Origin: Roseivirga ehrenbergii
GTDB taxonomy: Bacteria; Bacteroidota; Bacteroidia; Cytophagales; Cyclobacteriaceae
Assembly (NCBI RefSeq): GCF_001593005.1
Contig: NZ_LQZQ01000049.1
Span: 351,058 to 415,057 of the forward strand
Length of the DNA: 64,000 nucleotides
Reading direction: 5' to 3'
Part shown: in pieces, positions 25,261-34,482 of the stretch
Position numbering within the stretch: the stretch's first letter is position 1
How the letters are laid out: each line of letters begins with the position of its first letter
Program-made: the position numbers and the translations under genes
Notes under the pieces: generated by a model
The model's database searches: none
The model's input: the letters and a program-made list of their open reading frames with translations, nothing else
Told to the model about the DNA's origin: nothing

Positions 25261-26426
25261 TATACTGCAAGTTTTTGGTAAGATTCAATTGTGCGCTCGG
25301 CTACTTTGTCCCAAGTAAAAACTGATGAGATTCTTTCTTTGCCGATTGCACCCATTCTTTCAGCTTCGGCTGGGTTTTCTAAAAGGTATTCCATAGCAAA
25401 TACATAGGATTCTGGCTGTTCTATGTTGCAAAGCAGCCCATTTTCACCATGAGTCACCGACTCACGAATGGCCGCCAAATCGGTGGCTACTACGGGTACT
25501 CCATGCGCATTGGCTTCTAGTAAAACGATGCCTTGGGTTTCGTAAGATGAAGGGAGTAACAAAGCGCGATATGAAGGGATTGCTTCATGAATTTGAACAT
25601 TGGAATACTCTCCCAATAGTCTGATTTGGCTTTCTAACTTATGTTTTTTGATCAAATCTTTAAGCGTTTTGTACTGCGGGCCGTTCCCCACAATATCCAA
25701 CTGAATTTTTGATTTAGTTTTGGCGATTGCGGCAATCACTGGAGCCAATCCTTTTACTGGGTGAAGTCTGCCTACAAAAAGAAATTTAGTTTTATCACCT
25801 GCCAAAACTTGTTTGTTTGTGATCGGTTCTACTGTAGAAAGTTTCACTCCGTTTGGTATTACTTCTACCCCTTCTAAGTGGTTTGATAGGCTAATTTCTT
25901 TGCAAACATCTTTGCTTACTGCAATCTTAAGTTGGGCGGCTTTTAAAAGCTTGTATTCTATCTTTTGTGTAAGCCAAGCGTGTAGTTTTGAATTGAAACT
26001 CCAACCTTTTTCGCTACTGCTCTCTCTGCTTATAATTCCGTGTATCGTATTGGCTAATCTGCCTTTAAGCGCAGGAATCATATAAAGTAAGTATCCGCTG
26101 CGTCCTTGGGTGTGTATCACATTGAAACAACCGTGGTTTTTCCTTACCCAGTTTTTTGCCTGCCAGTTAAAGCTAAATTCTTCGGCTATATTAGAGATTG
26201 GCTTTAGGTATCTGCCTGGGAAAAATGGAATTTCGATGATGCTTACACCGTCAATTTCATAGTGCTTTTCGCCTTCGCGGTAAGCACCACCAGTAAGCAC
26301 AGTCACAGAATGACCTTTTTCGGTTAAGGCCAAAGCGAGGTTCCAAGTGTGTGTTTGAATTCCGCCCTTGAATCTCCAAGGAAGAGATTTACAGATCAAT
26401 AATATGTTCATTTTAGTAGGCTTCAT
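25260..26426 (-). CDS. GT4-family glycosyltransferase
   Basis: The 388-residue GT-B enzyme has an N-terminal Rossmann domain with GGIQTHTWNLALAL and a C-terminal donor-binding domain. The latter carries FLFVGRLHPVKGL and the EX7E motif in SSYETQGIVLLEANAHG, the hallmark of GT4 retaining transferases. It has no membrane helix. It overlaps the upstream 46-residue gene (ATGA) and the downstream flippase gene (TAATG), so translation is coupled across three genes. Sugar specificity is unknown. Confidence 0.9.
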   Translation of the reverse strand: MKPTKMNILLICKSLPWRFKGGIQTHTWNLALALTEKGHSVTVLTGGAYREGEKHYEIDGVSIIEIPFFPGRYLKPISNIAEEFSFNWQAKNWVRKNHGCFNVIHTQGRSGYLLYMIPALKGRLANTIHGIISRESSSEKGWSFNSKLHAWLTQKIEYKLLKAAQLKIAVSKDVCKEISLSNHLEGVEVIPNGVKLSTVEPITNKQVLAGDKTKFLFVGRLHPVKGLAPVIAAIAKTKSKIQLDIVGNGPQYKTLKDLIKKHKLESQIRLLGEYSNVQIHEAIPSYRALLLPSSYETQGIVLLEANAHGVPVVATDLAAIRESVTHGENGLLCNIEQPESYVFAMEYLLENPAEAERMGAIGKERISSVFTWDKVAERTIESYQKLAV

Positions 26427-26563
26427 TTTTTCTTTCTTTTAGGGCTTTTCTTCTTTTCTTTTTTGGCTTCGGCAGCCAATTCTAATTTAGATCTCATGAC
26501 TCCCCAAACTAAAAATAGTGTTGCTATGGGAAGCAGGAGTGGCCAAGGCATTCCTTCAAACAT
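26423..26563 (-). CDS. 46-residue single-pass membrane protein in the exopolysaccharide operon
   Basis: A short gene that a standard minimum-length cut-off misses. It begins ATG two bases after the stop of the GT2 gene (TAG-TC-ATG) and ends in an ATGA overlap with the GT4 start, so it fits the operon without slack. The product has a short N-terminus (MFEGMPWP), one hydrophobic helix (LLLPIATLFLVWGV) and a strongly basic tail (KKEKKKSPKRKKK). That layout suggests an inner-membrane protein with its tail in the cytoplasm, possibly holding glycosyltransferases or lipid carriers together. Function is inferred from context only; coding status is supported by its perfect fit. Confidence 0.65.
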   Translation of the reverse strand: MFEGMPWPLLLPIATLFLVWGVMRSKLELAAEAKKEKKKSPKRKKK

Positions 26564-26565
26564 GA

Positions 26566-27744
26566 CTAAACAGCGTTATGTGGTGTGTGAATAAATTCAG
26601 TGCGCGACTTCTTCATCCAAGTGAAGGCATTTAGTGTTGACAGCACCAACTTTGGTAGGGCAACAACTAGCTTTAAGCCATTTTTTAGAAGCACTTTAAA
26701 AGGAAGACAAACTACATAGGCTCCAAAGTTGGCTACAGTTCCGGTGGTAGCAAGCGTAATCAAAACCACATTCCCTGTAAGTAATGAAAGCAGAACTAGC
26801 ATTAGCATTACGAAAGGAGCCAGGGCGCGTGGCGGTAAGGCCAGTTGCATTGTTTTGTGGAAGTAATCGAAGTTGCCTTTTAAAAGCGCTCTGAAAGCCG
26901 GTTTAATCGATTTTCTTAGGAAAGTATACTGTGACTCCAACCAACGACCTCTCTGCTTAGAGAAGTGCTGAAATGAACCCACTTTTTCATCTTTGATCAC
27001 CAAGTCTTCTGCAAAATGTATGAAGACCTTCTTTGCTGTAAAAGCCAACTCTAGTTCTTTATCAAAACCACCGATGGCTGTTAAATCAAAAACTACGCTT
27101 TTGAACAACTCGAAATCAAATACCATGGCTGAGCCAGAAAGTTTTGAAGACAGACCCAACACATTGGCACCTTTGCAAATCATTTCTTGGTTTGCCAATT
27201 CTGAAAGGCCATCTAGTAATGCAATGGTGTTTTGACCATTTGCCGCAGCGCGATTGCCTTGTATGGCTTTCATTCCACGGTTGATGTACTGATTAGATTT
27301 GGTCAAAAAATGCATGTCCATTATGTTGTCAGCATCTAAAATGATGGTGGCATTATACGCTCCGTTTTCACCATAAACCCTCATGGCTTCTTGAAGTGAT
27401 TTCACCTTGGTGCTTTTTTCAAACTTCACTTCCAACACATCAGCACCAAGGTTTCTGAGGGTTTTTACTGTTTCCAGTTTCAAACCATCGGCAATCACCA
27501 CGTAATCAAAAGCCCTCTTAGGATATTGGTAACGCAAAGCCATATTGCGCTTTGTACTTTCTATGATTACGGCATCTTCTTTATAAGCAGGTACCATCAC
27601 CAAAAACTTATTTCGTTTTTCAACTGATTGAAAACTAGAACGTGTTTTTACCTTCGAGGCCAAGGCCAACACAAAAAGGTAAAGGGCAGACCCACCAAAA
27701 TAGGCGATCAATACTGCGAGTAAAATGATGATTAAAGTTTCCAT
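26566..27744 (-). CDS. Membrane GT2 glycosyltransferase with QRGRW motif
   Basis: The 392-residue protein has an N-terminal membrane helix, a GT2 domain with MVPAYKEDAVI, VIADGLK and ILDADNIMDMHF (DxD), an acidic FAEDLVIKDE region and QRGRW at about 270. Membrane helices follow (about 295-350). QxxRW is the signature of processive or membrane-embedded GT2 synthases such as cellulose and chitin synthases, so this may be the main polymerising or chain-building enzyme. Only one base separates it from the polymerase gene upstream. Confidence 0.88.
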   Translation of the reverse strand: METLIIILLAVLIAYFGGSALYLFVLALASKVKTRSSFQSVEKRNKFLVMVPAYKEDAVIIESTKRNMALRYQYPKRAFDYVVIADGLKLETVKTLRNLGADVLEVKFEKSTKVKSLQEAMRVYGENGAYNATIILDADNIMDMHFLTKSNQYINRGMKAIQGNRAAANGQNTIALLDGLSELANQEMICKGANVLGLSSKLSGSAMVFDFELFKSVVFDLTAIGGFDKELELAFTAKKVFIHFAEDLVIKDEKVGSFQHFSKQRGRWLESQYTFLRKSIKPAFRALLKGNFDYFHKTMQLALPPRALAPFVMLMLVLLSLLTGNVVLITLATTGTVANFGAYVVCLPFKVLLKNGLKLVVALPKLVLSTLNAFTWMKKSRTEFIHTPHNAV

Positions 27745-27745
27745 A

Positions 27746-29188
27746 TCAGTTTTTTTGTGGTTTCCATTCTTTGATTAAAAAGAGAAAAGGGATGGCCATA
27801 TTCATTACCATGCCTGTTGGCATTTGGCCAAATACTTGGTTTCCATAGCTGGAAAAGAGTACTCCAACTATACAGGCGTATAGCCCTAGTCCGTAGGTTT
27901 TACTTTGTTTGTCTTTTAGATTCATGACCAAGTGGCCGCCTTTCCCCAATACAAAGCCTAAAAAGGAAAGGTGAATCATAAGGCCTACAATCCCTGTTTC
28001 GGCCCAAACTTTTACATACCAGCTATCGGTTGCGGTATTGGCCATTAGTGATTCTGGATTGAACCTTGCACCCCAAAAACCTGCTGTACCAATTCCAGCC
28101 CCAAATGGTTTGTTGGCCAAGTAGGCGCCAAAGGTTTTTTGGTTGTCGAGTCTTACAGAAAGTGATTTGTTATTCGGATCTAAGGCGGTGCGCATTCTAC
28201 GCACTTGCTCTACACCTTGAAACATGAAGGTGTATTTTAGAATACAGAATACCAGTACAATAGCCGAAAGGCCTGCCAATAATACTTTAAAGTTTTTATT
28301 CACAATGAGGTAAGCTATTCCACCAAATAAGGGCACGGCTAAGGCGCCTCTTGTACCAGAAATGGCAAAACCTAAGAAGAACAATACAGCACAGATGCCA
28401 TACCATAATTTGGTTCGGAACTTAAAAGGGCCCGTAGCCAAAATTCCGGTAAATAGCGCCATCATGGCTTGCGAAGCACCAAACTGACCTGCATCGCTGT
28501 AGAATGAGAATACTCTTAAAACCCCGTGTAGAATGTGTTCTTCATGGTGATCTTCATCCCATAACCACCGATATTCAGCGGCATCAACCCCAATGATTTG
28601 CTGCTTAAAACCCCAGGCTACTCCAATAAGAGAAAGGACTATAAGTATGTTCAAAAAGATCATAAAGTCTTTTCGATCTCTGAAAAGCAAGAATATTAAA
28701 GGAATGCTCAACGCTTGGTAGAATCCAAGACCTCTCATGGCATAGAACCATGCTACGATTCCGTTTCCAGCTGGATTTACGATTTCGAAAATCAAGTAAA
28801 GCATCCAAACGGTAGAGAAGATTACAATGTCGTTTTTAAGGAACTTCCAGTTCACTTTAACTTCCTTGTTGAGCAGGATAATCAACCAAGCCAAAACCAT
28901 TAAGATGTCGAGGGTTAAACCCCAAGGTGCGTTGATGTAGCGACTAATGCCAGAAATCATAAAACCCATTACTAAGCTGCCCCATAATGCAAGCTTTGGT
29001 TTGCTCCAGAGTACAGCTAGTAGGGTTACGATGAAAGGGAGTCCAAGCAAAATAAGTGCGCCCACCATACCTGAAACTAGGATTAACCCAGTGCCCACTA
29101 CGATAAGCCCGAGTAAACTGATAAGGCCAAAGCCCGATCTCAATTTCTCGACTCCGTATTTGGTAGGTATGTTGGCGTAACTTTTCAT
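27746..29188 (-). CDS. wzy: O-antigen polymerase / ligase-like membrane protein (Wzy_C family)
   Basis: The 480-residue protein has about 11-12 hydrophobic segments and a large periplasmic loop (about 305-390). That loop contains RRMRTALDPNNKSLSVRLDN and KPFGAGIGTAGFWG, the usual surroundings of the Wzy_C active region. It should join repeat units in the periplasm. It is the first gene of the second exopolysaccharide transcript; direct repeats resembling LytTR sites lie about 55-80 bp upstream, and 177 bp separates it from the preceding gene. Ligase versus polymerase cannot be decided from sequence, but no lipopolysaccharide genes are near, which favours a polymerase. Confidence 0.85.
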   Translation of the reverse strand: MKSYANIPTKYGVEKLRSGFGLISLLGLIVVGTGLILVSGMVGALILLGLPFIVTLLAVLWSKPKLALWGSLVMGFMISGISRYINAPWGLTLDILMVLAWLIILLNKEVKVNWKFLKNDIVIFSTVWMLYLIFEIVNPAGNGIVAWFYAMRGLGFYQALSIPLIFLLFRDRKDFMIFLNILIVLSLIGVAWGFKQQIIGVDAAEYRWLWDEDHHEEHILHGVLRVFSFYSDAGQFGASQAMMALFTGILATGPFKFRTKLWYGICAVLFFLGFAISGTRGALAVPLFGGIAYLIVNKNFKVLLAGLSAIVLVFCILKYTFMFQGVEQVRRMRTALDPNNKSLSVRLDNQKTFGAYLANKPFGAGIGTAGFWGARFNPESLMANTATDSWYVKVWAETGIVGLMIHLSFLGFVLGKGGHLVMNLKDKQSKTYGLGLYACIVGVLFSSYGNQVFGQMPTGMVMNMAIPFLFLIKEWKPQKN

Positions 29189-29241
29189 GCTTTTTTCTTA
29201 ACATAAAAGTACTGCCTGCCCCTCGGCTATTTTTTAGATTA

Positions 29242-29275
29242 CGATAACTGGAAGCTTTGCTTCGATAATTGACAG
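29242..29275 (-). promoter_or_regulatory. LytTR-like direct repeats upstream of the polymerase operon
   Basis: On the minus strand TTATCG occurs twice 21 bp apart: TTATCGAA (29263-29270) preceded by CTGTCAA, then CAG-TTATCGTAA (about 29240-29247). The CTGTCA-x-TTATCGAA arrangement is shared with the kinase promoter. The inner repeat ends about 55 bp before the polymerase start codon. Confidence 0.55.
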
Positions 29276-29365
29276 AAAGGGGAGATGAAGGGAATTAATT
29301 GATTAGGTGAGCGAATAAGTGATGCGGCTAATGAAAACTGATTGTGGAAATCAAAAACTGACATT

Positions 29366-30493
29366 CTAAATCTGTTTTTCAAATTCATTAGCCCGTGCTT
29401 CCCAGCTGTTTTGCTGCGCGAAGTGCTTTCTCATTTGCACTTTGAGACGGTTGTTTGCTTGGATTTCCTTTTTCAAACCCTGAACGAAGTCTTCGGTGTT
29501 TTCTGCAACGTAAATCAACGGATCGAAATCTGATAAATCACTGAAATCAGTGGTAATAACAGGCTTACCCATGGCCATGTACTCATTAATTTTTAGCGGA
29601 TAAATGGCTTTTGTAAGCTCGGTTTTCACAAATGGAATAATACAAGCGTCCCAAAGTTGAATACTTTCTGGTAGTTCTTTTTGAGGTACAGATCCGCGAA
29701 AAACAATGTTCTCAGGTAACTTCTCAGGAAGTTCCGCCTTCACTGGGCCGAGCATTTCAAAATTAAGACTAGGTAAAGCCTTGGCGGTTTGAACTAGTAA
29801 ATCTAGATCAACACGTTGATCGATGGCGCCAACATAGCCTACTTTATAACTTTTGGTGAGTTCAGAGCTTTCTGACCTAAAAATGGAGAGGTTAACACCA
29901 TTCTTTACACATGATACATTGGCGTGTTTGCCAATAAACTTCTGTTTTAACTGTTCCGAAGTAGTGATAATTCTGTCACATTGATCGATATATTTTGATT
30001 CGTATTCAGCGCCCCACTTACTGGCCCATTCGGTTCCGGAAATTTCATCGTAGCAGTAGTATGTACGCTCTATCTCTCCCCAATATTTTCTGGTAAAGAA
30101 ACCATAAATAGGGTTGAAGGCATTTACTAATACCGTGTATTCTTTGTTTACCGTTTTCAATATCTTCTTGATGCTCAAGCTGATAAACCAGGCATTAATG
30201 AACATGACCAAATGGAAAATAGCGGCATTATTAATCCAGTTGACAGGAATTACCGGCATGGCATTGTAAACTTCAACCAAACCATTTTCGGTTTCTATTT
30301 TTCTAGTTCTATTTTTTTTGCCTAATACCTGGCTTTTAGGTATGAACTTGTTTCTCAACACATCTTTCCAGGTATAGTGGTAATCGAGCATAATTACCCT
30401 GTGATCTTTGGCCAACCTGGTCATAATCTCCATAGTGGATTTTATGTAGGGGGTGTCCCAAGCAGGGAAACTATGACATATAATTGTTTTCAT
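29366..30493 (-). CDS. GT4-like glycosyltransferase
   Basis: The 375-residue GT-B protein has an N-terminal domain (MKTIICHSFPAWDTPYIKST), a YYCYDEISGTEWASKW segment of the kind seen in teichuronic-acid-type transferases (TuaH-like), and a C-terminal donor domain (VGYVGAIDQRVDLDLL, FRGSVPQKELP, KINEYMAMGKPVITTD). It lacks membrane helices, apart from a short hydrophobic stretch near 90-110 that may touch the membrane. It is the last gene of the first exopolysaccharide transcript, 69 bp after the Wzc-like gene. Specificity is unknown. Confidence 0.85.
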   Translation of the reverse strand: MKTIICHSFPAWDTPYIKSTMEIMTRLAKDHRVIMLDYHYTWKDVLRNKFIPKSQVLGKKNRTRKIETENGLVEVYNAMPVIPVNWINNAAIFHLVMFINAWFISLSIKKILKTVNKEYTVLVNAFNPIYGFFTRKYWGEIERTYYCYDEISGTEWASKWGAEYESKYIDQCDRIITTSEQLKQKFIGKHANVSCVKNGVNLSIFRSESSELTKSYKVGYVGAIDQRVDLDLLVQTAKALPSLNFEMLGPVKAELPEKLPENIVFRGSVPQKELPESIQLWDACIIPFVKTELTKAIYPLKINEYMAMGKPVITTDFSDLSDFDPLIYVAENTEDFVQGLKKEIQANNRLKVQMRKHFAQQNSWEARANEFEKQI

Positions 30494-30562
30494 AACTGAT
30501 TTCTTTTTAGGTGAATGCTATTCAACTTCTCTAATTCTTTCTTCTCCCGTGCATTTTAAGCC

Positions 30563-32599
30563 TTAGCTCAAAACGGCTTTCACTTTTCTTCTTAACCAGC
30601 TTCTTTTCCTTGGTACTTCACCAATCACATCTTCCATAATGTCTGTTCTAACCCCATTGAGGAACACTACTGGCTTTTGACCTACATATTTTTTGTACAC
30701 TTTCAGTGCATGTTGATCGGCTTCGGTCCATTTTCTATCTGCTTTAGCAACTAGAATGTGGATGTCGCCATTTTTCACTTTGTCATGACCATAAGGATTG
30801 TTTAGAATTGAAGGCAATTCAATCCAGTTGAATTCATTTTCATCGAAATGCTTTCCAATAAATTTTTGAGCATTTTCAATCAATGTAGTTTTACCTTCTT
30901 GGTTTTGAATGCTGAAGACTACTACATTCTTTTTGCCTGTGGTCTTTTTGCCTGCTATTCTCAATTCTTGAACAAATAAGTTCATGGCTTGGTCGGTAAT
31001 GGTATCGAAATCGATATTAGATTTCTCTACATCTTTGGGCAGTTTAGGCATGAGGCCTGCTATTCTTAGCCCAGTTTTCTCTGCAGTATTTTTAGGACTC
31101 TTCAAGCTACTATCCATAAATTCCATCCCGATAACCGCACTTGATGGAACGACCAACCCTACCATGAAGGCTAGAATCACCATCATCGAAGTTTTTGATT
31201 TTTCTGGCTGAGCAGGGTAAAACGGTTTGTCGATTACCTTTAAGTTGCTCGACATTAACATATTGTATTTGTCAAGCCTAGCTTGGTTGTAGCTGCGTAA
31301 GTTTTCTAAATATTCTCTTTCAGCTACATCAATTTCTCTTTCTAAACGGGTAAGGGTAGAACCTAAAGGCGCAAAGCGATCATAAATAGCTTCGTATTCT
31401 TTTTGGCGTACTTTCATTACTTCCAGTTTTGCAGAAGATTCCTCTCTACTAATCACATTGTTCAACCATTGGGTCAAAAGATTGGTAGTGGGAACCCCAT
31501 CAGAGGTTTGAGTTACCGCAATAACCGTTTTCGTAGATGCAATCATTTCGGCCTTGAGGTTTTTTATTTTTGCTTCAAGGTCTCTTTTCTTAACAAGCGT
31601 TTGTCTATCTAAAAGACTATCGTTTGTGATGGTAATTTCTGTAAGCTCATTGGTGAATTCTGCTATTTTCTTCTGGTTGTCGGCAATTCTTTCTTGAATT
31701 ACAGGCAATACACTTTTGTCGTCAATTTCTAACTCAATACGGTTTATGGCCGATTCTGCTCCCGCTTTTATTTTCAACTGATCTTGAAATTGTTTGTCTA
31801 GTTCCTCCTTATTTCCAGAAATAAAGCGGGTTTGTTCGTAGTAGTTGATGATTTGATTTTTCACTCTGAAATTCAATAAATCGTCTTCTGCTTGCTTTAA
31901 TTTGGCCAAGGTATTGGCGGTTGCTTCTTCAAAGAATAGAATTACCGATTCCGTTTGGCCTTCTTTTGTATCTAACTGACTTTCCATGAAAATATCAGTG
32001 AGGAATGACAAGGTGATTTGGCTCATGTAAGGGTCAATAGAAGCGTATTCCATACGGATCATATCGCTATTGCCTTCTCTAACTACTTTAATGTTTTCTA
32101 ATTGATCTAGACCAAAAAATAGATTTTTGGAATAAGTGAGTTCATAAATGGCATTCTGCTTATCGGCTTCTCTTAGTTCAATTATCTTTTGCTGAACTGA
32201 TTTTAAAGAGTCTCTTCCGCTTATTTCTACTTCAATATTTTCTAAACTGGTTTCGAGTACTTCCTGATTTCCTTTTAAAATTGGGTTTTCCCCTTTCGAT
32301 CTCTCTAAAAGTATATGGGCCAATAACCTGGCGGAAAGCTCCTTTTGCGTTTCGAATGAAGTGGCCAAATTAATAAGGTTCTCCATTTCGTTATTGGTGT
32401 AGGCGTAATCGATTCTCTCGCCATTATTACTTTCAATATTATACCCAGAAATAAGTCCGGTATTGAGTAAGGTATGGCTTTGGTATTCTTGCTTTGCATC
32501 TTTGGTAAACCAAAATACAAGAAAGGCCAGGCACAGTGCGGTAAGGCCAATGTAGGCCGAAAAGCGAACTAATAAACGAACGATTTGAACGAAACTCAT
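30563..32599 (-). CDS. wzc: Wzc/GumC-like polysaccharide co-polymerase with a reduced kinase-like domain
   Basis: The 678-residue protein has an N-terminal membrane helix (about 13-33), a long periplasmic coiled-coil domain with the Wzz and GNVR-type features (about 35-470, many heptads), and a second membrane helix (about 478-500). A cytosolic P-loop domain follows. Its Walker A-like SIQNQEGKTTLIEN (about 560-573) survives, but Walker A' and B motifs are hard to find and the tyrosine cluster at the C-terminus is absent; the tail is basic (RKRSWLRRKVKAVLS). It should set chain length and couple to export. Autokinase activity is doubtful. It follows the TolC-like gene by 3 bp. Confidence 0.85.
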   Translation of the reverse strand: MSFVQIVRLLVRFSAYIGLTALCLAFLVFWFTKDAKQEYQSHTLLNTGLISGYNIESNNGERIDYAYTNNEMENLINLATSFETQKELSARLLAHILLERSKGENPILKGNQEVLETSLENIEVEISGRDSLKSVQQKIIELREADKQNAIYELTYSKNLFFGLDQLENIKVVREGNSDMIRMEYASIDPYMSQITLSFLTDIFMESQLDTKEGQTESVILFFEEATANTLAKLKQAEDDLLNFRVKNQIINYYEQTRFISGNKEELDKQFQDQLKIKAGAESAINRIELEIDDKSVLPVIQERIADNQKKIAEFTNELTEITITNDSLLDRQTLVKKRDLEAKIKNLKAEMIASTKTVIAVTQTSDGVPTTNLLTQWLNNVISREESSAKLEVMKVRQKEYEAIYDRFAPLGSTLTRLEREIDVAEREYLENLRSYNQARLDKYNMLMSSNLKVIDKPFYPAQPEKSKTSMMVILAFMVGLVVPSSAVIGMEFMDSSLKSPKNTAEKTGLRIAGLMPKLPKDVEKSNIDFDTITDQAMNLFVQELRIAGKKTTGKKNVVVFSIQNQEGKTTLIENAQKFIGKHFDENEFNWIELPSILNNPYGHDKVKNGDIHILVAKADRKWTEADQHALKVYKKYVGQKPVVFLNGVRTDIMEDVIGEVPRKRSWLRRKVKAVLS

Positions 32600-32602
32600 G
32601 GC

Positions 32603-33304
32603 TTATCGAATTATAGGTGACCCAACCAATTGCTCTAAGGTTTTTAAGGTATACCAAGCATCGCTTTTGGTTTTTTCTAGTTCTATTTTAGAAGTAGTAG
32701 CAATGTCTAAAGCCATTCGGTAAGCGTCCATCTCTGCTTTTCCGGCTTTGAAATAGCCTTCGGTCAGCATCAATGCCGATTCGTTGGCTTGCATCTTTTC
32801 GGTTTGTAATTCTATAATTTTGAATGAAAGGCTAAGCTGATTGTAACGCTTGGTTACTTCTTCGGCAATTACTTTTTTGATGTCAGATTTTTGGTATTCT
32901 ATTTCTTCAATCGCATACTTATTCAACTTGATTTTATTTTTTCTCGATACCAGTTCCGAAAATGGTAATCTGATACTAAGCCCTAAATTATAAGTAGCGT
33001 TTTGGCGGGTAACGAAAGTGTTTTGATTATCGCTTGAAGTCAATAGTTGATCAGAGATAACTCCATTACCGTAGTTATAGCCAGCGGTCAATGCTACATG
33101 TTGCAACCAGTCTTTTTTCGACATGGCCATTTCTTCCTCTTTCTGTAATTGGCCTGTTGTAAGGCGATGTACCGAAGGCGCATTTCTAAGGGCCATACTG
33201 ATCAGAGAATCCAATGGTTTGATCTTGTCCATTCCAGTGGGAGTTTCCTGAGCATTTAGTGCCGTAGCACTGATCAATAATATAACTAGCAATAATTTTT
33301 TCAT
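32603..33304 (-). CDS. Half-length TolC-family outer membrane protein
   Basis: The 233-residue protein has a signal peptide (MKKLLLVILLISATALNAQ). It then has one TolC-type repeat: SLISMALRNAPSVHRL helix, a strand region (ALTAGYNYGNG...TYNLGLSIRLPF) and long helices to LEQLVGSPIIR, which resembles the usual end of the first TolC half. Normal TolC proteins are 420-490 residues with two such repeats. Only 3 bp separates it from the next gene and 5 bp from the previous one, so no second half has been lost by a local frameshift. It may assemble as a hexamer of single repeats and serve as the export channel; no wza-like gene is visible. Confidence 0.7.
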   Translation of the reverse strand: MKKLLLVILLISATALNAQETPTGMDKIKPLDSLISMALRNAPSVHRLTTGQLQKEEEMAMSKKDWLQHVALTAGYNYGNGVISDQLLTSSDNQNTFVTRQNATYNLGLSIRLPFSELVSRKNKIKLNKYAIEEIEYQKSDIKKVIAEEVTKRYNQLSLSFKIIELQTEKMQANESALMLTEGYFKAGKAEMDAYRMALDIATTSKIELEKTKSDAWYTLKTLEQLVGSPIIR

Positions 33305-33309
33305 GGTTT

Positions 33310-34479
33310 CTATTTTTGAGTTTGAACCGCTTTCTCCGAAACAATACCTTTGATGCTGCCCATTAGATTTTTAAATCCGGCAGGTTTCATAAAGGGCTTT
33401 TCAATTGTTTTGAAGAATATCATGCTGCTAAATAACACGATAGGAATGGCGATAATCAGACTTATCGATAACTGTAACCAATAAGGGGATGAGTAACCAA
33501 ACGAGCCGATAACTGAATAGAGCAATTCGAGCAATGGCAAGTGAATGAGGTAAATGGTATAACACATTCCACCAATGATGGTGATCCATTTTACGGACAA
33601 AAACTTGTTAAAATAGTGGCCATTAAAGCCTGCCATAAGCAAAAGAATAAGTGCCGAATTGAAGATTAATGTTTTGTAATATTCTTCCGTCCAGGTAAAG
33701 GCCATCACCAACAAAAGCACAGGAGCGAGGGCATCCCAAACCCAAGGTTTAATACGACCAATCGTTTTACGGTTGACATATAGATCTGCCGCTAACATGC
33801 CAATCAGAAAATGCTGCAAGTGGCCCAGTAAAGTGGCTTTGAGCGGATGTAAATTCCAACCCAATACGTATTGAAAGGTGATGTAAGCAATTAAGAAGAT
33901 GATCAGAAAGCTTCTTCTCACAAAACCATCTTTCTGATTGAAATAGAGCAATGCAATAAAAGGAGCAATGAGGTAAAATTGAATTTCTACTTCCAGCGAC
34001 CAGGCCACTGGATTGATAATGGAGTATTCTCCATAAATAATACTGTGGGTATAAGTTAATGTAGCAAAGTAGTGTACGAGTACTTTTCCAACACCTAAGT
34101 TACTCTGTAACAAAAGAATAAGAGCAAAGAAGCTGATCCAAAATACAAACGGAGGTTCAATTCTGGTAAGTCTTCTCGATATATACGTTTTGTAGCTTAA
34201 TGTTTTGTTGCCTTTGGCGTAGGGCATGGTAAGTACAAATCCGCTTATGGCGAAAAATATAAACACACCAATTGTACCTCTGCTTATCAAAAAGGAAAGC
34301 ATTTGTTCCCAGCCAGATTGATTTGAGGCACTAGCGCTATACTTTAAAAGTCTTTCGTTGGCATGCTGAAAAATAACTGGAGCTATGGCCAGAAATCTAA
34401 AACCATCTATAAAAGGAATGTAATTTCCTGAATTTGGGCTACGCAATAAGGAGTTCCAGAAGTCTATAAATCGTCTCAT
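33310..34479 (-). CDS. Acyltransferase 3 (OafA/YrhL-like)
   Basis: The 389-residue integral membrane protein has about ten membrane helices. It carries the acyltransferase-3 signatures: FIDGFRFLAIAPVIFQHA with the conserved Arg and His in helix 1, FIFFAISGFVLT in helix 2, and YISRRLTRIEPPFVFW with the RR..R..P motif. Such enzymes O-acetylate or otherwise acylate sugars of exported polysaccharides. It is the second gene of the first exopolysaccharide transcript, 3 bp after the sugar transferase gene. Confidence 0.9.
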   Translation of the reverse strand: MRRFIDFWNSLLRSPNSGNYIPFIDGFRFLAIAPVIFQHANERLLKYSASASNQSGWEQMLSFLISRGTIGVFIFFAISGFVLTMPYAKGNKTLSYKTYISRRLTRIEPPFVFWISFFALILLLQSNLGVGKVLVHYFATLTYTHSIIYGEYSIINPVAWSLEVEIQFYLIAPFIALLYFNQKDGFVRRSFLIIFLIAYITFQYVLGWNLHPLKATLLGHLQHFLIGMLAADLYVNRKTIGRIKPWVWDALAPVLLLVMAFTWTEEYYKTLIFNSALILLLMAGFNGHYFNKFLSVKWITIIGGMCYTIYLIHLPLLELLYSVIGSFGYSSPYWLQLSISLIIAIPIVLFSSMIFFKTIEKPFMKPAGFKNLMGSIKGIVSEKAVQTQK

Positions 34480-34482
34480 GAT

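Noticed and set aside
32603..33304. Frameshift or truncation of a normal TolC gene
   Set aside because: Only 3 bp and 5 bp separate it from intact neighbours, leaving no room for a lost second half, and the end matches a natural repeat boundary.
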